Shown: positions 9,024-18,385, numbered from the stretch's first letter. The stretch: DNA of 64,000 bases from Noviherbaspirillum autotrophicum (GCF_000818395.1 NZ_JWJG01000028.1:5038615-5102614); one strand, 5' to 3'. Translations and numbers: made by a program. Notes: generated from the letters alone by a model not told the origin.

Positions 9024-9947
9024 ATGATGAAAATGAATAAACCTATGAGCAAATTGGCCCGGCCGCGTCTCCTGATCCTCGGCTGCGGCGACGTCGGTAT
9101 GCGCATGCTGCCGCTGTTGCGCGGACGCTTTCGCATCTTCGCTGTCACCAGCCAGGCCGCGCGCAGTGATGAATTGCGCGCGGCTGGTGCCGTGCCCATC
9201 GTGGCCGACCTGGATCAGCCGGCCACACTGGCGCGGCTGGCACGCCTGGCGCGCTACATCGTGCACCTGGCGCCGCCCCAGCCGGACGGCCTGCGCGACT
9301 GCCGGACCCGGAATTTGACCGCCATTTTACCCGACGCGACCACCCTCGTTTACGTCAGCACCACCGGAGTGTACGGCGACTGCGGCGGCGCCCTGATCGA
9401 TGAAACCCGGCGGCCCAACCCGCGCAATGCGCGCGCCCTGCGCCGCGTCGATGCGGAGGCGACGTTGCGCGCCTGGGCCAGGCGCAGCGGATCGCGCCTG
9501 AGCATTCTGCGCGTACCCGGAATTTACGCCGCCGACCGGCTGCCGGTCGAGCGCCTGCAGAAGGGCACGCCCGCCTTGGCGCCGCAAGACGATGTCTATA
9601 CCAACCATATCCATGCGGACGATCTGGCGCGCATCATCGTGGCGGCGCTGTACCGGGGAAGCCCGTGCCGCGCCTATCATGCGGTCGACGATTCGCACAT
9701 GAAAATGGGCGAGTACTTCGACGCCGTCGCGGATGCGTTCGGCCTGCCGCATCCGTCGCGCCTGCCGCGCGGCGAACTCGAACAAACGGTTTCGCCGGTG
9801 CTGCTGTCCTTCATGTCGGAATCCAGGCGGCTCAGCAATACGCGCCTCAAGACCGAGCTCGGCGTGCGCCTGCGCTATGCGCAGGTGGACGACGCGCTGG
9901 CGCAGGTGGGGCAGATCGCGCGAGCAGGGAATTTTGTGCCGGATTAA
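9024..9947 (+). CDS. NAD-dependent epimerase/dehydratase (SDR, YeeZ-like)
   Basis: An extended short-chain dehydrogenase-type protein of 307 aa. It opens with the nucleotide-binding LLILGCGDVGMRML, then has YVSTTGVYGDCGG (a typical SDR Ser/Tyr region, although the full YxxxK is not obvious) and a RVPGIYAADRLP segment. This pattern is known from YeeZ-like NAD(P)-binding proteins of unknown substrate. Several ATG codons are possible (9024, 9027, 9033, 9045); none has a strong ribosome binding site, so the first was taken and MSKLAR at 9045 is the main alternative. It is divergent from the reductase gene with nearly abutting starts. Confidence 0.75.
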   Translation: MMKMNKPMSKLARPRLLILGCGDVGMRMLPLLRGRFRIFAVTSQAARSDELRAAGAVPIVADLDQPATLARLARLARYIVHLAPPQPDGLRDCRTRNLTAILPDATTLVYVSTTGVYGDCGGALIDETRRPNPRNARALRRVDAEATLRAWARRSGSRLSILRVPGIYAADRLPVERLQKGTPALAPQDDVYTNHIHADDLARIIVAALYRGSPCRAYHAVDDSHMKMGEYFDAVADAFGLPHPSRLPRGELEQTVSPVLLSFMSESRRLSNTRLKTELGVRLRYAQVDDALAQVGQIARAGNFVPD

Positions 9948-9983
9948 GTTTTGTAAAAAAGCCAAGCGGAGCACGCGCGGCAC

Positions 9984-10014
9984 TTGACTCTCCCATCATG
10001 GGAAGGTTCATACT
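9984..10014 (+). promoter_or_regulatory. CueR-type copper promoter of copA
   Basis: The -35 box TTGACT (9984-9989) and -10 box CATACT (10009-10014) are separated by 19 bp, the long spacer typical of MerR-family activators. Inside lies the perfect palindrome TCCCAT-C-ATGGGA (9991-10003). A twin site lies in front of copZ. Confidence 0.92.
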
Positions 10015-10049
10015 TCGCTCATCGTCGAAGATTCTTGAACAGGCAATCC

Positions 10050-12482
10050 ATGGGCAACGCAGCTTCTCTTCCGGTTCCGTCCGGCCAACAACACGAATTT
10101 TCCTTTGGTATCGAAGGGATGACTTGCGCATCCTGCGTGGCGCGCGTCGAAAAGGCGCTGCGCACGGTGCCCGGCGTCGAACGGGTCAATGTCAACCTCG
10201 GTACCGAGCGGGTGGCGGTTATGGCCGAGCCGTCGGCCGATTTCGGCGCAATGCAGCGCGCGGTGGAAAAGGCCGGGTACGCCATCGCGCAGGAGGAGCT
10301 CGACCTCGACATCGAGGGCATGAGCTGCGCCTCTTGCGTGGGACGGGTGGAAAAGGCCTTGCGCAAGGTGGGCGGCGTGCTGGACGCCGGGGTCAATCTT
10401 GCCACCGAGAGCGCGCACGTGCGCTTTGCCGCCGGCGTTGCGCCCGATGCGCTGGTCACGGCCGTGGAGAAGGCCGGCTATCACGCGCGCCTGCATCACA
10501 GCGGGAATGCGCCTGCCGCGCAAGAGGGCGCTCCGGCGGTGGCTCGCGACAAAGATTTTCTGAAAGTTATCGTTGCTGGCGCGCTGTCGCTGCCGCTGGT
10601 GGTGCCGATGCTGCTGGAGCTGTTCGGCATGCATGTCATGCTGCCCGACTGGCTACAGCTTGCGCTGGCCACGCCGGTCCAGTTCTGGCTCGGTGCGCGC
10701 TTTTACCGTGCCGGCTGGAAGGCGGTCAAGGCGGGCGCTGGCAACATGGACTTGCTGGTGGCGCTGGGGACCAGCGCCGCCTACGGCCTGAGCGTGTACC
10801 AGCTGTTTTCACACGGCGGCGGCATGGCGCATCTGTATTTCGAGGCGTCGGCCGTGGTGATCACGCTGGTCTTGCTCGGCAAATGGCTGGAAGCGCGCGC
10901 CAAGCGCCAGACCGCGGCGGCAATCCGCGCGCTGCAGGTATTGCGGCCCGAGATCGCCCGCGTGCGGCGGGATGGCACGGACGTCGACATGCCGATCGAC
11001 CAGGTGCGGCGCGGCGACGTGGTGGTGGTGCGTCCGGGCGAGCGGGTGGCGGTGGACGGCGTCGTGCTGGAGGGGCTCTCCCATATCGATGAGTCATTGA
11101 TCACCGGCGAAAGCCTGCCGGTGGCCAGGCAGCCCGGCGACAAGGTCACCGGCGGCGCAATCAATGCCGAAGGCTTGCTGCTGGTGCGCACCGAGGCGGT
11201 CGGCGCCGAGAGCACGCTGGCGCGCATCATCCGGCTGGTGGAAAGCGCGCAATCGGCCAAGGCGCCGATCCAGCACCTGGTCGACAAGGTGAGTGCGGTA
11301 TTCGTGCCGGTCGTGCTGGTGATCGCGGCGGTGACTTTTGCGGCATGGTGGTTCCACAGCGGCGATGCCGAACACGCGATCATTAATGCGGTGGCGGTGC
11401 TGGTGATCGCCTGCCCGTGCGCGCTGGGTCTGGCGACGCCGGCGGCGATCATGGCCGGCACCGGCGTCGGGGCGCGCCACGGCATCCTGATCAAGGATGC
11501 GGAAGCGCTCGAAATCGCGCATTCGGTGACGACTGTCGTGTTCGACAAGACCGGCACCTTAACCGTCGGGAAGCCGGCGCTGACCGAAGCGGCGCCAAAC
11601 GGAATCGGCCAGGACCTGCTGCTGCAACTGGGCGCATCGATCCAGCAGGGCAGCGAGCATCCGCTGGCGCGCGCAGTGGTCGATGCCGCGCAGGCGCAAG
11701 GCGTGGCTATGCTGCCTGCAAGCAATGTCGTGGCGCTGCCGGGCAGGGGGCTGTCCGCGCAGGTCAATGGCCTCGACCTGCGGCTGGGCAGCACGCGGCT
11801 GATGCAGGAGCTGGGCGTCGATCTGGCGCCGCTGGCCGGGAGCGCGGCAGAATTGCAGGGCAAGGGCAATACGGTATCGTGGATCGCGGCGATGGACGCG
11901 TCGAACCACCTGCTGGGGTTGCTTGCCTTCGGCGACCAGATCAAGCCGAGCGCGCAGGCTGCGGTGCGCAACCTGCAGGCACTGGGCGTCAAGACGGTGC
12001 TGCTGACCGGCGACAACCAGGGCAGCGCGGCGGCAGTCGGTGGCGCGCTCGGCATCGACCGCGTCGTCGCAGAAGTCCTGCCGGCGGATAAAGCGGAGAA
12101 AGTGGCGAGCCTGAAGTCCGGCGGCGACATTGTCGCGATGGTCGGCGACGGCATCAACGATGCGCCCGCGCTGGCGGCAGCCGATGTCGGCGTGGCCATG
12201 GCGACCGGCACCGATGTCGCCATGCACGCTGCCGGCGTGACCCTGATGCGCGGCGACCCGGCCCTGGTAGCGGATGCGATCGACCTTTCGCGCCGCACCT
12301 ACGGCAAGATCCGGCAGAACCTGTTCTGGGCCTTCATCTACAACCTGGTCGGCATCCCGCTGGCGGCCTTCGGCTTGCTCAACCCGGTGGTGGCGGGTGC
12401 GGCAATGGCATTCAGTTCGGTGAGCGTGATCAGCAACGCCTTGCTGCTGCGTCGCTGGGCGCCGCGCAAGCCGGCGGCATGA
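10050..12482 (+). CDS. copA: Copper-exporting P1B-type ATPase
   Basis: An 810-aa inner-membrane ATPase that pumps Cu(I) out of the cytoplasm. Two N-terminal heavy-metal-binding domains carry GMTCASC (C26/C29) and GMSCASC (C93/C96). The membrane metal site CPC is at 455-457. The actuator domain has TGES, the phosphorylation site is D499 in DKTGT, the nucleotide-binding HP motif is in GSEHPLARA, and the hinge motif is [11 protein letters not shown] chose ATG 10050 because it fits the promoter at 9984-10014; the open frame to 9984 would overlap the -35 box. cueR follows after 13 bp, so both genes are probably cotranscribed under CueR control. Confidence 0.97.
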   Translation: MGNAASLPVPSGQQHEFSFGIEGMTCASCVARVEKALRTVPGVERVNVNLGTERVAVMAEPSADFGAMQRAVEKAGYAIAQEELDLDIEGMSCASCVGRVEKALRKVGGVLDAGVNLATESAHVRFAAGVAPDALVTAVEKAGYHARLHHSGNAPAAQEGAPAVARDKDFLKVIVAGALSLPLVVPMLLELFGMHVMLPDWLQLALATPVQFWLGARFYRAGWKAVKAGAGNMDLLVALGTSAAYGLSVYQLFSHGGGMAHLYFEASAVVITLVLLGKWLEARAKRQTAAAIRALQVLRPEIARVRRDGTDVDMPIDQVRRGDVVVVRPGERVAVDGVVLEGLSHIDESLITGESLPVARQPGDKVTGGAINAEGLLLVRTEAVGAESTLARIIRLVESAQSAKAPIQHLVDKVSAVFVPVVLVIAAVTFAAWWFHSGDAEHAIINAVAVLVIACPCALGLATPAAIMAGTGVGARHGILIKDAEALEIAHSVTTVVFDKTGTLTVGKPALTEAAPNGIGQDLLLQLGASIQQGSEHPLARAVVDAAQAQGVAMLPASNVVALPGRGLSAQVNGLDLRLGSTRLMQELGVDLAPLAGSAAELQGKGNTVSWIAAMDASNHLLGLLAFGDQIKPSAQAAVRNLQALGVKTVLLTGDNQGSAAAVGGALGIDRVVAEVLPADKAEKVASLKSGGDIVAMVGDGINDAPALAAADVGVAMATGTDVAMHAAGVTLMRGDPALVADAIDLSRRTYGKIRQNLFWAFIYNLVGIPLAAFGLLNPVVAGAAMAFSSVSVISNALLLRRWAPRKPAA

Positions 12483-12495
12483 AAGGAGATACGCG

Positions 12496-12975
12496 ATGAA
12501 TATCGGACAGGCGGCAACGGCATCCGGCGTCACGGCCAAGATGATCCGCTACTACGAAAGCATTGGCCTGATCCGCGCAAGCCGGCGCACGGAGGCTGGC
12601 TACCGCGTGTATGGCGACAATGACGTGCACACGCTGCGCTTCATCAAGCGGGCGCGCACGCTCGGATTTTCGCTGGAACAGATCGGCGACCTGTTATCGC
12701 TGTGGGAAGATCCCAGGCGCGCCAGCGCCGAAGTGAGGGCGATTGCGCAGGAACATGTGGGCGAGCTGAACCAGCGCATCCGCGAACTGACGGAAATGCG
12801 TGATGCGCTCGCCCACTTGGTGCATGCCTGCGCCGGCGACAACCGGCCGGAATGCCCGATCCTGCAAAGCCTGGAAGCGCCGGAAATGCCGGACGCGCCG
12901 ACGCACGGTTGCGCAACCGGACACCATCGCGCCAACCGTGGCGGTCAGGATGCCGAGCTGGAGAGAACCGGATAA
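12496..12975 (+). CDS. cueR: MerR-family copper-responsive regulator CueR
   Basis: A 159-aa MerR regulator. The winged helix-turn-helix is at the N-terminus (MNIGQAATASGVTAKMIRYY), followed by the long dimerisation helix. The Cu(I) site is the CueR-type pair Cys-x7-Cys in HACAGDNRPECPIL. A C-terminal tail rich in His and Cys (HGCATGHH) is longer than in E. coli CueR and could add metal ligands. A strong AAAGGAG site lies before the ATG, 13 bp after copA. It is therefore likely transcribed from the promoter it controls, giving feedback. Its 3' end overlaps the convergent copZ gene by 31 bp. Confidence 0.93.
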   Translation: MNIGQAATASGVTAKMIRYYESIGLIRASRRTEAGYRVYGDNDVHTLRFIKRARTLGFSLEQIGDLLSLWEDPRRASAEVRAIAQEHVGELNQRIRELTEMRDALAHLVHACAGDNRPECPILQSLEAPEMPDAPTHGCATGHHRANRGGQDAELERTG

Positions 12976-13151
12976 CCGGCTTCCGAGACTGCGGACTGGA
13001 TCGCCGCCAGGCTGGCCGACGAGGCGACCCGCACGGTTTGCTGCGACAGGTCGATATCGACCTTGGCGGCGGCGTCGACTTCCTGCACCGAGCGGGTGAC
13101 GGCATTGACGCAGTGGTTGCAGCTCATTCCTTCGACTTTCAATTCGTACAT
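12945..13151 (-). CDS. copZ: Copper chaperone, single HMA domain
   Basis: A 68-aa cytosolic heavy-metal-associated domain protein with the Cu(I)-binding loop GMSCNHC near the N-terminus, followed by the usual beta-alpha-beta pattern. CopZ-type chaperones hand copper to the N-terminal domains of CopA. It is preceded by its own CueR-type promoter (13179-13209, minus strand), and a GGAGGGAAAC ribosome binding site lies before the ATG. Its last codons overlap the end of cueR on the other strand. Confidence 0.93.
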   Translation of the reverse strand: MYELKVEGMSCNHCVNAVTRSVQEVDAAAKVDIDLSQQTVRVASSASLAAIQSAVSEAGYPVLSSSAS

Positions 13152-13178
13152 GGCAGTTTCCCTCCGTAGAAAAGCATT

Positions 13179-13209
13179 ACTGTAGGCTATCCCACGGTGG
13201 GAGGGTCAA
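13179..13209 (-). promoter_or_regulatory. CueR-type copper promoter of copZ
   Basis: On the minus strand, TTGACC (13204-13209) and TACAGT (13179-13184) are separated by 19 bp. The spacer holds the perfect palindrome TCCCAC-C-GTGGGA (13190-13202). The palindrome starts one base after the -35 box, exactly as in the copA promoter. Confidence 0.92.
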
Positions 13210-13265
13210 GGCTTGCTGCAAAAAATGGCGTGGCGGCGCGCTTCCGTGCCTTCGCCGTCACGTTC

Positions 13266-14327
13266 TTATCGCGCCGTCAGCGCTGCCGTCTTCGCCTCGG
13301 CAATCGCGGCTTCCACCAACTGGAGCAGCGATGTGGCCGCCGCCGACAGGCTGGCGTTGTTGCCGACGGAGGATTTCAACAGTGCCGCCTCCTGCCGTAC
13401 CGCGTCGATTACCGTGGTATCGGATTGCGTCGCTCTGGTCAGCGAGTCGGAGTTGACGGAGGTCGCCAGTGACTGTGCCTGGGTAGCGATGGCCGGCGCT
13501 ACCAGGGCGGCGACATTGGCCTTGCTGAACGTGTCGAGGGCCGCTTTCGCTTCGGTCAGCCTGACGTCGGCGCTGGCCTCGACATTGGCCAGCGCCTGCT
13601 GCGCGATGGCGTTGACCGTCGCCGGATCGACCGTGCCGCCGGAACTAACCAGCGTCGTGGAACTGCTTGTCTGCAGCACATTGCCGGCAGCCGTCGCCGT
13701 TTCAACGTAGATCGCCTGAGCCTGCGCCGGCGTGCTGTTCGGAAGCAGGGCCGCAATTGCATCGGCGATCTGTTGCACCACCTGCTGCAGAGCCAGGGTT
13801 CGCTGCAGCAGCGTCGCATTCACCAGTGCACCGCCGGTGCCGATGGCAGCCGGATCGAGCCCCGTGATATTGGTGCCGGCGGGCAGGCCGAGCGCGGCGA
13901 CCAATCTGTCGCGCGCCAGCGAGGTATTGGCCAGCAGGGAAGTCCCGGCGGTGACGACGGTGCTGCCGGCCGGTGCTTTCAGGATGCTGCGCAGTGGCAG
14001 GCCGGTGGCCGTATCGGTGCCGCCGCTGGCAACAATGGTGCTGGAGCATGCGGTAGTGAAAGTGAAGGAGCCCTGGGCATCGGTGAGCACCGTCTGTTCG
14101 CCAGCATCGCGCACGCCATTGTTGTTGGTATCGCAAAAGACCTCGGCATTCACGATGTAACCGTCGACCACCTTGCCGGACGTGGTCGACGTCGTCGTTG
14201 TGCCGTTGCCGCCAAAGGCGGCTGGCGACACCGGTGCCGATGCGCTGTCGCTGCTGCCGCCGCCCCCGCAGGATGCAACGAGCAGAGTCGCACTCAGCGC
14301 AATCATTGAATTCTTGTGTTTCAACAT
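13266..14327 (-). CDS. Putative lipoprotein with Ca-binding-like repeat, Ala/Thr/Ser-rich
   Basis: A 353-aa predicted lipoprotein. The signal peptide ends with the lipobox LVAS-C (Cys at about residue 20), followed by Gly/Ser residues and a Thr/Ser-rich spacer. Residues about 50-105 (VDGYIVNAEVFCDTNNNGVRDAGEQ and on) look like a carboxypeptidase-regulatory or SdrD-type beta-sandwich with an acidic Ca-binding loop. The remainder is a low-complexity Ala-rich helical region. A strong GAAGGAGGAAA site precedes the ATG. Function is unknown; surface display or envelope attachment is inferred from the lipobox only. Confidence 0.75.
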   Translation of the reverse strand: MLKHKNSMIALSATLLVASCGGGGSSDSASAPVSPAAFGGNGTTTTSTTSGKVVDGYIVNAEVFCDTNNNGVRDAGEQTVLTDAQGSFTFTTACSSTIVASGGTDTATGLPLRSILKAPAGSTVVTAGTSLLANTSLARDRLVAALGLPAGTNITGLDPAAIGTGGALVNATLLQRTLALQQVVQQIADAIAALLPNSTPAQAQAIYVETATAAGNVLQTSSSTTLVSSGGTVDPATVNAIAQQALANVEASADVRLTEAKAALDTFSKANVAALVAPAIATQAQSLATSVNSDSLTRATQSDTTVIDAVRQEAALLKSSVGNNASLSAAATSLLQLVEAAIAEAKTAALTAR

Positions 14328-14615
14328 GAATTTCCTCCTTCAATGTGAATAAGCAACTGGCAGGCAAGCAAGGCTTAGCGCCGGCGTGCACTGCCGAGGA
14401 AGACCCAATATACGGATGAGACACCTGCCACGATTGCGAAGTCTCAACCGAGGCCCGGGCATTTTTGTCTTCGTTTGCGCAGTCGCAAGCGAAGTCATTG
14501 ATCGGCTGTAATACATGCGAATCAGAATGAGGTGATGCAATTCGGCACGGCCAGAACTTTCGAACCGGCGCCCCGGTCTATCTTGACCGAGCAACAACAT
14601 CCCGAGGGCCGAGCG

Positions 14616-15314
14616 ATGCATATCCTGATGGTGCTGACCTCCCACGATCAGTTGGGCAATACTGGAAAAAAGACTGGATTCTGGCTGGAAGAGTGTGCCG
14701 CGCCTTACTACGTGTTCAAGGATGCGGGCGCGAAAATCACGCTGGCTTCACCCAAGGGGGGACAGCCGCCGCTCGACCCGAAAAGCGACGACCCTTCCGC
14801 GCAGACGGAGAGCACCCGGCGCTTCAGGCAGGACCGGGACGCGCAGCAGGCGCTGGCAAACACGGTGCTGCTGTCGAGTGTGACGCAGCAGGAAACCGAT
14901 GCGGTGTTCTATCCGGGAGGCCATGGGCCGCTGTGGGATCTGGCCGAAGATAGCGCTTCGATCCTGCTTATCGAGAGCATGTTTGCGGCCGGCAAGCCGG
15001 TTGCCGCCATTTGCCATGGCCCCGGCGCGCTGCGACATGCGAAGCGCCATGATGGCCGCCCGCTGGTCGAAGGCAAGCATGTGACCGGGTTCGCCAACTC
15101 GGAGGAAGAGGCGGTACAGCTGACCAAGATCGTGCCTTTCCTGGTCGAGGACATGCTCAAGCAATGCGGCGGCATCTATTCCAAGGGCCCCGACTGGACC
15201 AGCCATGTCCAAGTCGACGGCCACCTCGTCACCGGGCAGAATCCGGCGTCATCGGAAGAGGCTGCGCGCATTGTGCTCAAGCTGCTGGACGAACTGGGAA
15301 CGCAGAAGGGATGA
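14616..15314 (+). CDS. DJ-1/PfpI family protein (Hsp31 / glyoxalase III-like)
   Basis: A 232-aa class-I glutamine-amidotransferase-like protein. The nucleophile elbow is AICHGPGAL with C133-H134, and the conserved acidic region is GFWLEECAAPYY (E25/E26). The layout with GGHGPLWDL fits the Hsp31 / glyoxalase III branch, known to convert methylglyoxal to lactate or repair glycated groups. Length (232) is typical. The ATG at 14616 follows a purine-rich GAGGGCCGAG stretch. No partner gene is adjacent, so the specific activity is inferred from family only. Confidence 0.85.
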   Translation: MHILMVLTSHDQLGNTGKKTGFWLEECAAPYYVFKDAGAKITLASPKGGQPPLDPKSDDPSAQTESTRRFRQDRDAQQALANTVLLSSVTQQETDAVFYPGGHGPLWDLAEDSASILLIESMFAAGKPVAAICHGPGALRHAKRHDGRPLVEGKHVTGFANSEEEAVQLTKIVPFLVEDMLKQCGGIYSKGPDWTSHVQVDGHLVTGQNPASSEEAARIVLKLLDELGTQKG

Positions 15315-15860
15315 CTGTCCCTTTTCAATGCGCATGGCTAGCGATTGGAAATGTCGGTCCAATACAGGCCGTGGCAAGATTGACATCGAGGAAAACGCAA
15401 TGACGTTACTCAATGTAACAAGCACCTGACCGGGCGACTACTGCCTGTAGTATTGCCCCCCATGCAGTCGTCGGAGTGAGACATCGTTTTCAAAAGAATA
15501 GGTTGCATCCACCGGAGCTGGCGGTCGGAGTGAATACCAGCACCAGATTTCAAGCCCTCCCATGTGGAGGGCTTTTTGTTGCTCGGTCCTCAGCTGTGAG
15601 ATTCAGTTCGGAAAGTGGCTTGATCGTTATCAGTAAATCTGCAAACCCCAAGAAAGAAAATCGCGCCTTGTTGTCTTTCCTCCGAACCTGAGCGCCTTTC
15701 TTCCGCTTATCGATCCCCCCTTGCTCCCTGCCGCCATGCTGTCGGACGCGGGCACAAGCACAAGAACCAGCCTCAGAAGCCGAGCGAATGACGCGCACAT
15801 CTGAGCCGTAACGGGCTTACATGATGTCCGGCGTCATTCCAGCCTATGTCCGGAGGAATC
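15315..15860. other. Gene-free stretch with structured elements
   Basis: No convincing coding region in 546 bp. It contains an imperfect hairpin (15432-15457, core ACTAC-TGCCT-GTAGT), a 10-bp direct repeat GTCGGAGTGA (15470-15479 and 15524-15533), and a terminator-like hairpin at 15552-15580. The last part is the 5' region of the NHL gene. Confidence 0.6.
15552..15580 (+). terminator. Orphan rho-independent terminator
   Basis: AAGCCCTCC / GGAGGGCTT with a 5-nt CATGT loop is followed by a T-rich run. The nearest upstream gene ends 238 bp earlier, so the hairpin may end a small RNA. Confidence 0.75.
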
Positions 15861-18368
15861 ATGACGCGTGCCACTGTCCGCCTGCCTGCAGCAAACCCGG
15901 TCCACTCCTGGATCGGTTATCTGATGACCCTGATGCTGGTTGCCGTACTTGCTGCCTGCGGCGGCGGAGGCGGTGGCGGCGGCGACAGTTCCGGCAGCGG
16001 TACGCCCGGCGCGACCAATACCGGAAACAACAATACCGGCAGCGGAGCGACGCCCGAAACGCCCGCCGGCACGGGCGGTTCCTCGACGCCGACAGCCAGC
16101 GGGCTGAGCATCGAATCGGACCGCGACCAGACTGCACCCGGCGGCCCCAACATCACGCTCACGGCTAACGCGACGAGCAACGCGACACAGACGCAGTGGA
16201 CGCTGGCGCCCGGCAGCCCCGGGAAACTCAGCGGCACCACCGGCGGCAGCGTGCAGTACATCCCGCCGACAACAGTCAATGTCGACGTCAATAACGTCGT
16301 CAATATCATCGCTTCCAACGGCAACGTCACTAACAATATCTTCATCCTCCTCGTGGCCGGTGATGTGAATGTCAACAATGGGACACCGGGTGCCGGCACC
16401 ATCACGCCGCCAGCAGGCGGAACGACGCCGCCCGCCACCGCCGGCGTATTCCTCGTCGCCGGAAACGATTTCGGCGCCGGCGACGCGAACGGCGTGGGCA
16501 CGTCCGCCCGCTTCGACACGCCGGCCGGCATCGCCAGGGATGCGCAGGGCAACCTGTACGTGGCAGACCATGGCAATAGCGTGATCCGCAAGATCAGCGC
16601 GAACGGAACGGTCACCACGCTAGCCGGCACGCCGGGAGAAATCGGCAATGCCGACGGCCAGGGCGCCGCCGCACGCTTCTCGGCGCCATCGGGCATCGCG
16701 GTCGACAGCGCTGGCACTATCTATGTCGCCGACCCCGGCAACTCGAACATCCGCAAGATCACGGCCACGGGCGTGGTCAGCACCCTGGCTGGCAAGACCG
16801 GCGTGAGCGGCAGTACTGACGGTACGGGGGCCGAGGCGCTGTTCAGCGGCAGCCCGATGGGCATCGCGGTCGATGCCAGCGGCGCGATCTTCGTCACTGA
16901 CGCCCGCACCGTGCGCAGGATCACGCAGTCAGGGCAAGTCAGCACGATTGCCGGTCAGGCCAACAAGACCGGCGCGCAGGACGGCCCCGCCAGCACCGCG
17001 ACATTCACCCAGCTCAACGGCATCGCGATCGATAACGCGGGCAATCTATACGTCACCGACGGCGGCTTCGTGCCCGGCCCGATCATGTCTGACACGTTCG
17101 ACATCAGCGCATCGGTGCGCAAGATCGCGCCGGACGGCACCGTGTCGACGCTGGCAGGAACCGGTGGCAGCAGCTCGTTCGACACCGTGCTCGGCTTTGC
17201 CGATGGCGCGGGCGCGCAGGCGCGCTTCCGCTACCCGCAAGGCATCACCATCGACCTGGCCGGCAATCTCTATGTGGCCGACCGGGGCAACCACGCGATC
17301 CGCCGCATTGCGCCCAACGGCACGGTGAGCACTGTTGCCGGCACGCCGGCAGAACCGGGAAGCGCCGACGGGACGATTGCGAACGCGCGCTTCATGGCAC
17401 CAACCGGCATCATTGCCGACGCGGACGGCAACCTGTACGTGACCGACCAGGTCCATCACACCATCCGCAAGGTTGTGCCCGGCAATAGCGTTACCACGCT
17501 GGCTGGCGCCGCGCCGCGCACCGGCAGTGCCGACGGCACCGGTTCGGCGGCATTGTTCAACGAGCCGCTCGGAATCGCCCGCGACGGCAGCGGCAACCTG
17601 TATGTGGCCGATTCGCGCAACCACACGATACGGCGCATTGCACCGAACGGCGCGGTGACCACCCTGGCCGGCGCGGCGGGCGAGACGGGCAACGCCGACG
17701 GTACCGGTTCCGCCGCGCGCTTCAACCTGCCGCGCGATGTGGCGACCGACCCGACCGGTAACGTCTTCATCAGCGACGATTTCAACAACAACCTGATCCG
17801 TCGCATGACGCCGGTCGGCGCGGTCACCACCTTTGCCTCGCAGCTCGTCGAGCCGCAGGGCGTGGCGGTGGACCGCAACGGCAACGTGTACGTGGCCGAC
17901 CGCGGCGCGGATCTGATACGCAAGATCACGCCGCAGGGCGCCATGTCGATTCTCGCCGGCGGCGGGGATGTGCGCATCGGATTGCCGCAGGACGTGGCCG
18001 TCGACGTCGCAGGCAACGTATATGTCATCGAAAGCAGCACCGTGATCCGCAAGATCACCCCGGACGGCGTCATCACCACGCTTGCCGGCGCCCCGTTCGA
18101 ATTTGGCACGCAAGACGGTACCGGCACCAGCGCACGCTTCAATTCGCCGCGCAGCCTGGCAGTGGATGACGATGGCAACGTGTACGTGGCCGACAGCCGC
18201 GCGATACGGCGCGTTACGCCGCTGGGTGTGGTGACGACGGTGGCCGGCCCGTCGGTGACAGAACAAGCCTTGCGCAACATTCACCGTCCGTCGGGATTGA
18301 CGATCACGGGCACGAAGACCTTAGCCTTCACGGCCGGAGATGGCGTGTTTGAACTGAGGCTGCCGTAA
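15861..18368 (+). CDS. NHL-repeat beta-propeller lipoprotein
   Basis: An 835-aa predicted lipoprotein. The signal segment ends in LAAC, followed by a run of eight glycines and a Ser/Gly/Thr-rich spacer. An Ig-like region covers about 85-175. From about residue 205 to the end there are about ten to eleven NHL repeats of about 45-60 aa with the pattern GIAxDxxGNLYVADxxNxxIRKI followed by VTTLAG. NHL repeats fold as beta-propellers and usually bind proteins or glycans. I chose ATG 15861 because GGAGGA (15852-15857) lies directly upstream; ATG 15846 lies before that site. The partner is unknown. A perfect hairpin follows the stop. Confidence 0.85.
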   Translation: MTRATVRLPAANPVHSWIGYLMTLMLVAVLAACGGGGGGGGDSSGSGTPGATNTGNNNTGSGATPETPAGTGGSSTPTASGLSIESDRDQTAPGGPNITLTANATSNATQTQWTLAPGSPGKLSGTTGGSVQYIPPTTVNVDVNNVVNIIASNGNVTNNIFILLVAGDVNVNNGTPGAGTITPPAGGTTPPATAGVFLVAGNDFGAGDANGVGTSARFDTPAGIARDAQGNLYVADHGNSVIRKISANGTVTTLAGTPGEIGNADGQGAAARFSAPSGIAVDSAGTIYVADPGNSNIRKITATGVVSTLAGKTGVSGSTDGTGAEALFSGSPMGIAVDASGAIFVTDARTVRRITQSGQVSTIAGQANKTGAQDGPASTATFTQLNGIAIDNAGNLYVTDGGFVPGPIMSDTFDISASVRKIAPDGTVSTLAGTGGSSSFDTVLGFADGAGAQARFRYPQGITIDLAGNLYVADRGNHAIRRIAPNGTVSTVAGTPAEPGSADGTIANARFMAPTGIIADADGNLYVTDQVHHTIRKVVPGNSVTTLAGAAPRTGSADGTGSAALFNEPLGIARDGSGNLYVADSRNHTIRRIAPNGAVTTLAGAAGETGNADGTGSAARFNLPRDVATDPTGNVFISDDFNNNLIRRMTPVGAVTTFASQLVEPQGVAVDRNGNVYVADRGADLIRKITPQGAMSILAGGGDVRIGLPQDVAVDVAGNVYVIESSTVIRKITPDGVITTLAGAPFEFGTQDGTGTSARFNSPRSLAVDDDGNVYVADSRAIRRVTPLGVVTTVAGPSVTEQALRNIHRPSGLTITGTKTLAFTAGDGVFELRLP
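16480..18290 (+). repeat. Tandem NHL-coding repeats
   Basis: Internal repeats of roughly 140-180 bp encode successive propeller blades. Units share codons for GNLYVAD and for IRKI or IRRI and differ elsewhere, so they are old protein repeats and not recent DNA copies. Confidence 0.8.
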
Positions 18369-18385
18369 GTCGGGAAAAAGCTGAT

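Noticed and set aside
15480..15550. A tRNA-like end (CAGCACCA) before the orphan terminator
   Set aside because: No T-loop TTCGA sequence or acceptor stem can be folded, so it is not a tRNA.
15476..15691. A 71-codon frame in the gap after the DJ-1 gene
   Set aside because: It spans the terminator-like hairpin at 15552-15580, has no ribosome binding site and no recognisable sequence.
16480..18290. Regularly spaced repeats that might be a CRISPR array or a satellite
   Set aside because: The repeats are in frame, encode NHL blades and differ at DNA level; there are no constant repeats with unique spacers.
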